Positions 59,209-64,000 of a stretch of DNA of 64,000 bases are shown one piece after another (within the stretch, counting starts at the first letter, position 1; every line of letters starts with the position of its first letter). A program made the position numbers and the translations under genes. The stretch covers positions 62,001 to 126,000 of the forward strand of contig NZ_NBZW01000010.1 in the NCBI RefSeq assembly GCF_002379085.1, written 5' to 3'. The notes under the pieces are model-generated. The model worked only from the letters and a program-made list of their open reading frames with translations, had not been told where the DNA came from and ran no database searches. This DNA is from Polaromonas sp. AET17H-212. Its GTDB lineage: Bacteria; Pseudomonadota; Gammaproteobacteria; Burkholderiales; Burkholderiaceae_C.

Positions 59209-59406
59209 ATGAACAAGCATCAAGTCGAAGGCCGTGTGGACCAGGCTGCGGGCAAAGCCAAGGAAGTGGCTGGCCGCGTGGTTGGCAATGAAAAGCTGGA
59301 GGCTGAGGGACTGGCGGACCAGGCCAAGGGCAAAACCCAGGCGGGTTACGGCGACGCCAAGGAAAACGTCAAGGACAGCGCCAAAAAACTGATCGACAAG
59401 ATCTGA
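59209..59406 (+). CDS. CsbD-family stress protein
   Basis: 65 residues, charged and helical, with VEGRVDQAAGKAKEVAGRV and the repeated ADQAKGKTQAGYGDAK element of the CsbD family. General stress marker of unknown mechanism. Strong AAAGGAAG site before the ATG. First gene of the stress island; a CCTACA motif occurs twice upstream (59099 and 59146). Confidence 0.93.
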   Translation: MNKHQVEGRVDQAAGKAKEVAGRVVGNEKLEAEGLADQAKGKTQAGYGDAKENVKDSAKKLIDKI

Positions 59407-59448
59407 GCGCACTGGTTCCGAATCTCATCTCAACACAGGAGAGCCATC

Positions 59449-59904
59449 ATGAAATCGACCCCTCTTCAAGCGCGGCGGCCACTTCTGGCGCTGGCGTGCT
59501 CCGCTGCCGTCCTGCTGGCACTGACGGCGTGCAAGAAAGCGGATGACGGCAAGACCGTCGGCCAGTCGATCGATTCCGGCATTGCCAAAACCGAGAAGGC
59601 TGCCAAGGATGCCGGCAATACCATGAAGGAAGCGTCCAAGGACGCGCAAGCCACAGGCAGCCAGGCCAGCACCACCCTGGGTGAAAAAATAGACGACGTC
59701 ACCATCACGGCAACCGTTTCCACCGGGCTGGCCAAGGACCCGGATCTGAGCGCGATCAAGATCAACGTCGACACCAAGGATGGCGTGGTCACCCTGAACG
59801 GCCCGGCACCCAGCGCGGCGGCGAAAGACAAGGCCACCGACATCGCCAAGCAGGTCAAGGGCGTGACATCGGTGAATAACCAGCTGGTGGTCAAACCCGG
59901 TTAA
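59449..59904 (+). CDS. BON-domain lipoprotein
   Basis: 151 residues. A signal peptide with lipobox LTAC (lipidated Cys at about 28) is followed by a lysine/alanine-rich helical stretch and one BON domain (about 80-150, DDVTITATVSTGLAKDPDL, GVVTLNGPA, VKGVTSVNNQLVV). BON domains bind membranes or protect the envelope under stress; OsmY and Kbp are distant relatives. 42 bases after the CsbD gene. A strong terminator follows. Confidence 0.92.
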   Translation: MKSTPLQARRPLLALACSAAVLLALTACKKADDGKTVGQSIDSGIAKTEKAAKDAGNTMKEASKDAQATGSQASTTLGEKIDDVTITATVSTGLAKDPDLSAIKINVDTKDGVVTLNGPAPSAAAKDKATDIAKQVKGVTSVNNQLVVKPG

Positions 59905-59927
59905 TTCATTCTTTTTTGGTCGATTCG

Positions 59928-59970
59928 GTCACTGGCACGCCTTCGGATGGCGGCCAGTGACTTTTTTTTT
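59928..59970 (+). terminator. rho-independent terminator after the BON lipoprotein gene
   Basis: GTCACTGGC (59928-59936) pairs with GCCAGTGAC (59953-59961), with an additional inner stem, followed by nine Ts. Confidence 0.92.
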
Positions 59971-60074
59971 GAGCACGGGCCGGGGACTCCTGGGCACTGG
60001 GCGCGGGGCGCATGGTGTGGGACCTCATGCCTTCAGATCGGTTCGTCCGCAGGCCGCCGCATCACACGCTGACC

Positions 60075-60121
60075 CGCCAAAAGCAAAGCGGGGTCCGGTT
60101 GCAGACAACCGGACCCCGCTT
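60075..60121 (-). terminator. rho-independent terminator of the minus-strand BON gene
   Basis: Perfect 16-base stem: AAGCGGGGTCCGGTTG (60086-60101) and CAACCGGACCCCGCTT (60106-60121) with a 4-base loop. On the minus strand it is followed by TGCTTTTGG and lies 45 bases past the BON gene stop. Confidence 0.75.
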
Positions 60122-60165
60122 GACGGGCTGGCAGGGCCAGCCCGTGTCACCCCCTCGGGGCTAGT

Positions 60166-60480
60166 TCAAGGACGAACGACGATGTCGTTGCGAACAGCAC
60201 GGACGTTCTTGGTGTCGCGTGCAATGGCTTCAGCCTGGGCTTTTTCGGCAGCCGATTTGGCAAAGCCGGACAGCTGCACCGTGCCATTCAGCGTTTCCAC
60301 ACTGATGGCGGTGGCGGCAACCGTCTTGTCGGCCGCAAACTTGGCCTTGACGGCCGTGGTGATGGCGGCGTCGTCGATATAGGCGCCAGCACTTTCCTGG
60401 CCGCGGGTCACGGCGCAACCAGCGCTGATGATGGTGATGCCAGCCAGGGCGGCGAATGCAATTGCGCGAGCGTATTTCAT
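60166..60480 (-). CDS. small BON-domain lipoprotein
   Basis: 104 residues. The lipobox is ISAGC (Cys at about 22), then one BON domain (about 37-104, DDAAITTAVKAKFAADKTV, LNGTVQLSGFAKSAAEKAQAE, VRAVRNDIVV). Convergent with the other BON gene, each with its own terminator. A TATAAA element at 60499-60504 on this strand is a possible -10 box. Confidence 0.92.
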   Translation of the reverse strand: MKYARAIAFAALAGITIISAGCAVTRGQESAGAYIDDAAITTAVKAKFAADKTVAATAISVETLNGTVQLSGFAKSAAEKAQAEAIARDTKNVRAVRNDIVVRP

Positions 60481-60574
60481 GGGTTTTCCTTGAAGTTTAT
60501 AAATATGTTTTGGTGCGGAGAGTTGAGAAGCTGGCCGACAGACGGCACCACGCCAGTCGGTTTGCGAATGGAAT

Positions 60575-60997
60575 TCATCGAAAGCGGTCGTTCCGGGTGC
60601 CGGAAGCCAGCAGGGAACTGGCCAGGCCGGCGACCTCGGATGACTTCAGCGCCGCGAAAACGAGGCCAGTCAGCGATATCAGGCGCCAGGGCCGGAGAAA
60701 CACGGCCGCCGCGCCCAGGCCCGCAGAAATGGCCAGCAGCTTCACGGGCTGCTCCTGGGCAAAACGCTGCATCCTCGGCTTGGCAAAATCCAGGGCCAGG
60801 CTGGCCGGGTGGCCTTGCCACCAGGACATGACCGTCTGTTTGACGAGTGACCAGGTGCTGGCCGACGCGTCAATCTCGTTGGGGCTACCGCCGTGCTCAA
60901 CCGCCTTGGCAGTGTCATGCCCCATCTGGCGAACAATCGCCTGCCGGCTGTTGTCCAGGCGTTGGCGGGGAGAAAGCGCGGTGTTGTCGTTCATCAT
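60575..60997 (-). CDS. membrane protein of the YqjC/D/E-type stress operon
   Basis: 140 residues of unknown family. A hydrophilic N-terminal half (about 1-60) is followed by PASLALDFAKPRMQRFAQEQP and hydrophobic segments near 85-115 (LLAISAGLGAAAVFLRPWRL and ISLTGLVFAAL). It starts 5 bases after the YqjE-like gene on the same strand and is likely the last gene of that operon. Confidence 0.7.
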   Translation of the reverse strand: MMNDNTALSPRQRLDNSRQAIVRQMGHDTAKAVEHGGSPNEIDASASTWSLVKQTVMSWWQGHPASLALDFAKPRMQRFAQEQPVKLLAISAGLGAAAVFLRPWRLISLTGLVFAALKSSEVAGLASSLLASGTRNDRFR

Positions 60998-61002
60998 CGG
61001 GA

Positions 61003-61368
61003 TCAGGCTGCTGCGCGCAATGCCTGCGCATCGCGGTCCAGCTGGGCCTTGAGTTCTTCAAAACGGGTAGCGGCCAGCGGCTGCCGCGCCTTGCCGAAGG
61101 CGACCAGCAGCAGCAGCAACATGACCGCAGGAATGGCCACCAGCACCCAGTGAAACTGGTTCAGCAAAATACCGAGCATCAGGGCCACACCGGCCAGCGT
61201 CAAAAACACGCCGGCACACAGCATGACCAAGCCCCACGCCAGTCCGCGCTGCAGCAGCTCCGACCCGGCTTCCGACGCTTCCTCGTGGACCAGGGCGCCG
61301 TAGGCCGACAGGTGATCGACCACCAGGTCGGGGCGTCTGACGAGAATGGAAAACAGCGGGTGCAGCAT
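61003..61368 (-). CDS. phage holin family / YqjE-like membrane protein
   Basis: 121 residues. SAYGALVHEEASEAGSELLQRG precedes two membrane helices (about 45-67 and 72-93), then a charged C-terminal helix (RFEELKAQLDRDAQAL). This matches the YqjE-like family (Phage_holin_3_6), which despite the name is encoded next to YqjD in many proteobacteria and is not a phage gene here. ATG at 61368 chosen; an upstream TTG at 61389 is possible. Confidence 0.75.
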   Translation of the reverse strand: MLHPLFSILVRRPDLVVDHLSAYGALVHEEASEAGSELLQRGLAWGLVMLCAGVFLTLAGVALMLGILLNQFHWVLVAIPAVMLLLLLVAFGKARQPLAATRFEELKAQLDRDAQALRAAA

Positions 61369-61409
61369 GGGCGCTCGGTAATTGGGCAAAGGAAGCGAAA
61401 CGGCGGAAA

Positions 61410-61811
61410 TCAGCGCTTGTCGCGCTGCACGGTCGAGGCCACCAGCAAGGCCACGGCTGCGCCGACTGCGGCGGCGATCAGGATGGACTTCACGGGCTCA
61501 TTGGACACATAACGCGTCGTCGCGTCTGCGTAGCGGTGCATGGAGCGCTGCGCCCGGTCGCTGGCCTCCGAGGCCATGTCCAGGCTCTGGCGCGCCAGCT
61601 TCTGCGCCTGGGTGGCCAGCTTGTCGACCAGTGGGTCGATGCTGCCGCGCAAATGGCGCACCTTGTCCTCGGCGCGGTCCAGGGTGTCGTTGGCCAGGCT
61701 GCGGGTGCTGTCCATGGCCCTCTCTGCACCGGTCAGCATCTGCTCGGACAGATGACGCGTACCCGACAGGGTGTCTTGGTCAGGGGAATGGCTGGAGAGT
61801 GGGTTTTTCAT
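61410..61811 (-). CDS. DUF883 / YqjD-ElaB-like protein
   Basis: 133 residues. A long amphipathic helical region (about 20-100, rich in Ala, Arg and Asp) is followed by a C-terminal membrane anchor (about 108-126, ILIAAAVGAAVALLVAS) and a basic tail. In E. coli YqjD, ElaB and YgaM bind inactive ribosomes at the membrane in stationary phase; the same role is possible here. AAGGA precedes the ATG. Confidence 0.8.
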   Translation of the reverse strand: MKNPLSSHSPDQDTLSGTRHLSEQMLTGAERAMDSTRSLANDTLDRAEDKVRHLRGSIDPLVDKLATQAQKLARQSLDMASEASDRAQRSMHRYADATTRYVSNEPVKSILIAAAVGAAVALLVASTVQRDKR

Positions 61812-61884
61812 GGGGTCCTTGGGAAATGGAAGGAAAAGGCAGGCGCCAGCGCGATATGCGCGGGAACCGGAGGATGGCGGGGTG

Positions 61885-62049
61885 TCACTTTCTTTTCATC
61901 AGGCCGACCACGAAGCTGATCACAGCCATGATGGCAAAGATGAAAAAGAGGATCTTGGCAATTTCGACGGCGCCAGCGGCAATGCCCCCGAAACCGAACA
62001 CGGCTGCAATCAGGGCGATCACGAGGAAAACAACGGAATAGTGCAGCAT
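61885..62049 (-). CDS. DUF1328 small membrane protein
   Basis: 54 residues with two membrane helices separated by [14 protein letters not shown], the DUF1328 (YtjA-like) signature, ending VVGLMKRK. Start ATG (MLHYSVVF) is preceded by AAGGAGAT. First gene of the minus-strand series DUF1328, YqjD-like, YqjE-like and membrane protein. A CCTACA motif lies upstream on this strand (62193-62188). Confidence 0.9.
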   Translation of the reverse strand: MLHYSVVFLVIALIAAVFGFGGIAAGAVEIAKILFFIFAIMAVISFVVGLMKRK

Positions 62050-62294
62050 GTCGATCTCCTTGCAGGGGGTGCCCCTTGATATGTGTGGCGCTCCCAGTTG
62101 AAACACCTGCAGCAAGGTTAAACGTCGCAGTTCCGCGTGTTCATCGGTGAGTGCCGGCTGCCCATGTCGGTTGGCATGAACACGCTGTGTAGGACGCAGC
62201 CGATAGGCGCTTGCTGCACCGACGGCCGCGTTGGATCCAGTGGCCGGCGCTGCGCCGGTGTTCGCCCCGGCCCGGCTGGCGGGAGCACCTGCGC

Positions 62295-63635
62295 TTAAAG
62301 CGTTTTGGGCAACACGGCGGAGATACGGGTGCCCTGACCGGGACTGGAGACCACGGTCAGGCGACCGCCGGCCGCTTCGACCCGGTGGCGCATGCCGGCC
62401 AGTCCGTGGCTCGATCCCTTGATCTGCGTGGTGTCGAAGCCGGTGCCGTCGTCCCGGACCTCGACCGTGATGTAGCCGTCAAAATCATGCAGGCTGATTT
62501 CTGCCTGTTTCGCTTCGGCGTATTTGCCCATGTTGGTCAGCGACTCCTGCACCAGCCGGTAGACCGTGAGCTGTGCCGAGCCGCCGAGCTCCACCGTCTC
62601 CAGGTCGGTGATGATGCTCAGGCCGGACCGGTCTTCGAATTCGCGCGCCAAAATCTCGAGGGACGCGACCAGCCCCAGGTGCGACAGCGACGAGGGCCGC
62701 AAGTCCTCCACAATGCGGCGCTTGAGCGCAATGCCGCTGTTGAGCGTTTCGATCAGGTGCTGCATGCGTTCTGCGGCTTCCGGCGAAATGACGCCGAGCC
62801 GCGACTTGATGCGCGCCACATCAAGCTTGGCCGCCGTCAGCAGGGCACCGAGTTCGTCGTGCAGCTCACGGGCCAGGTGGCCGCGCTCATCTTCCCGCAC
62901 CTGCTGCAGATGGGTGGCCAGCTCGGCCAGGGTGGCCGTGCGGTCGCGCACTTCCTTGTCCAGCTGGTCGCGTTCGCGCTGCAGGGCTTCCTGTTCACGC
63001 TTGCCGGCATCCAGCAGGGCCCGGGTTTGCCGCAGATACATGTAAAACGCCAGCAGGCCGGCCAGCGCCATCAGGGCGATGCCGATACGCGACAACTGCA
63101 GCGACTGGGTGATCTGGGCCTGGGCCGTGCGCATCTTGCTGTTGCTGGCGTGGACCAGCTTGGTGATCTGGCTGCGGATGGCGTTCATCTGGTCCATGCC
63201 CACATCGGTGGTCAGCACAAACTTCCAGGCTTCTTCATTGCCCTGCTTGCGCATGCGTACGCTCAGGTCCATCTCCGCCAGCTTGCGCGATACGCTGCGC
63301 GACAGCAGTGTGAACTCCGCCAGCTCCGCCGGGTAGGGGGTGTAGTGCCGGCGCAGGGTGTCCAGGGTCTGGTTGAGGTCGGCGGTTGCCGCGTCGTAAG
63401 GTTCCAGGTATTTGGGGTCCCCGGTCAGCAGATAGCCGCGCTGACCGGTCTCGGCATCCAGCATTTGCTGCAATAGGATGTTGACGGCGCCGCGCGTGGC
63501 CTGCGACTCCTCAATGCGGGTAACGGCCTCGGTGGACAGCCGAAAACCCGCCTCGTTGATGAAAATCAGAACGAGCGCTGCCAGCACCGCCAGCGGCAGG
63601 CTGATTGCCATTTTGGGGATTGCAAACCATCTCAT
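62295..63635 (-). CDS. CHASE3 sensor histidine kinase (NarL-type partner)
   Basis: 446 residues. TM1 (about 9-29), a periplasmic CHASE3 domain (about 35-180, with [21 protein letters not shown]), TM2 (about 185-205), a coiled-coil linker, a HisKA_3 dimerisation domain with the phosphoacceptor His in [16 protein letters not shown] (about 275), and an HATPase_c domain ([21 protein letters not shown]). Start is the ATG giving MRWFAIPKM, with GGAGAT upstream. Divergent from the response regulator, with a 131-base shared control region. Confidence 0.93.
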   Translation of the reverse strand: MRWFAIPKMAISLPLAVLAALVLIFINEAGFRLSTEAVTRIEESQATRGAVNILLQQMLDAETGQRGYLLTGDPKYLEPYDAATADLNQTLDTLRRHYTPYPAELAEFTLLSRSVSRKLAEMDLSVRMRKQGNEEAWKFVLTTDVGMDQMNAIRSQITKLVHASNSKMRTAQAQITQSLQLSRIGIALMALAGLLAFYMYLRQTRALLDAGKREQEALQRERDQLDKEVRDRTATLAELATHLQQVREDERGHLARELHDELGALLTAAKLDVARIKSRLGVISPEAAERMQHLIETLNSGIALKRRIVEDLRPSSLSHLGLVASLEILAREFEDRSGLSIITDLETVELGGSAQLTVYRLVQESLTNMGKYAEAKQAEISLHDFDGYITVEVRDDGTGFDTTQIKGSSHGLAGMRHRVEAAGGRLTVVSSPGQGTRISAVLPKTL

Positions 63636-63766
63636 CCTGATCTCCGTTCGGCATGGATCAATAATTCGTGAATAATCGCTACTGAAGACAGAAGCCCGTA
63701 ATTGCGCGAGGCCGTGTTGCTGCATTGTGCCGTTTGGCGATGCCAGCCTAACCAAGAGGATATGAA

Positions 63767-64000
63767 ATGATCAAAATTGGAATTGTGGATGACCATGCCA
63801 TCGTGCGCTCCGGGCTCAAGCAGTTCTTCTCGGATCAGGTCGACTTAAGGGTCGTGGGTGAGGCCGCCAGTGGCCGCGAGGCCATTGACCTGGTGCGAAA
63901 TGTCGAACTGGACATTCTGGTCATGGACCTGTCCATGCCCGGCCAGAGCGGCATTGATGCCCTGGCCATGATCCGCGCCAAGGCGCCCGATGTCGGCATC
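63767..64000 (+). CDS. NarL/FixJ-type response regulator, cut by window edge
   Basis: 78 residues visible: the receiver domain begins MIKIGIVDDHAIVRSGLKQF with the acidic pair Asp8/Asp9 and the phosphoacceptor Asp in ILVMDLSMPGQSG (about 54). The rest, probably a LuxR-type HTH, lies beyond the window. AAGAGGAT precedes the ATG. It pairs with the divergent CHASE3 kinase. Confidence 0.9.
   Translation, partial: MIKIGIVDDHAIVRSGLKQFFSDQVDLRVVGEAASGREAIDLVRNVELDILVMDLSMPGQSGIDALAMIRAKAPDVGI

Noticed and set aside
61003-61389. Phage holin annotation suggesting a prophage remnant
   Set aside because: The family name is misleading. The neighbours are YqjD-like and DUF1328 stress genes and no phage gene is present.
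63679-63730. GCTACTGAAGACAGAAGC followed by TTGCGC-like sequence between the kinase and regulator genes
   Set aside because: It looks like a repeat family A head but has 18 rather than 17 bases and a poor tail, so I did not count it.

Overview
The window is a gene-dense, high-GC stretch of core chromosome from a betaproteobacterium, most likely a member of the Comamonadaceae (Polaromonas, Rhodoferax or Variovorax-like). The evidence is the gene order (petABC-sspA-sspB, dciA/M23 peptidase/secA, argJ-ATPase-mutT, rplU-rpmA-obgE-proB, pilB-pilC-pilD-coaE-zapD-yacG, hemA-prfA-prmC-grxD, ubiE-ubiJ-ubiB) and many copies of a short AT-rich palindromic repeat that I associate with this family. The genus is an inference. 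I see no prophage, insertion sequence, CRISPR array, integrase or rRNA operon. No gap between genes exceeds about 260 bases.

Layout. 1-6 kb: a truncated HtrA-type protease, a cysteine synthase, a NIF3-family protein, a membrane protein with a degenerate GGDEF domain, pdxA and mscL. 6-10.6 kb: the cytochrome bc1 operon petABC, then sspA, sspB and tRNA-Thr. 10.7-21.5 kb: dciA, a membrane-anchored M23 peptidase, secA, argJ, a DUF815 ATPase, mutT, a lytic transglycosylase, proS, rppH and a CNP1-like protein. 21.5-25.8 kb: proB, obgE, rpmA, rplU, ispB and tRNA-Pro. 26-31.5 kb: the type IV pilus genes pilBCD followed by coaE, zapD and yacG. 31.6-36.2 kb: a small secreted protein, grxD, prmC, prfA, hemA and a small membrane protein. 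36.2-41.1 kb: a complete glycerol-3-phosphate uptake operon, ugpBAEC-ugpQ. 41.3-49.8 kb: a 1317-residue flavin/iron-sulfur oxidoreductase, a DUF971 protein and the ubiquinone genes ubiE, ubiJ and ubiB around a Tim44-like protein. 49.9-59.1 kb: a sodium/solute symporter, an FmdB-type zinc ribbon, a DUF502 protein, aspS, nudB, a cardiolipin synthase, folE, a BLUF blue-light sensor, a DUF429 protein and a secreted nuclease. 59.2-64 kb: an envelope/stress island (CsbD, two BON lipoproteins, a membrane protein, YqjE-like and YqjD-like proteins, DUF1328) beside a divergently transcribed CHASE3 histidine kinase and a truncated response regulator.

How the genes work together: energy and quinone metabolism (petABC, ispB, ubiE/J/B), translation (secA export, proS, aspS, prfA/prmC, rplU/rpmA, obgE), cofactors (pdxA, coaE, folE/nudB, hemA) and phospholipid-derived phosphate or glycerol use (ugp operon) dominate. 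The stress island with its own two-component system looks like one functional unit, but that is inferred from adjacency.

The most unusual signal is a dispersed repeat of about 57 bp. Each copy begins with a 17-base head made of two 5-base complementary arms (GCTAY/ATAGC type) around a 7-base loop, followed by TGCTNGCGC and a GC-rich second hairpin with a T-rich end. I found 15 copies. Six lie inside reading frames, including two over signal peptides and one at the domain junction of the 1317-residue fusion protein, and one appears to serve as a terminator. A second, longer repeat family sits directly after the stop codons of two unrelated genes.
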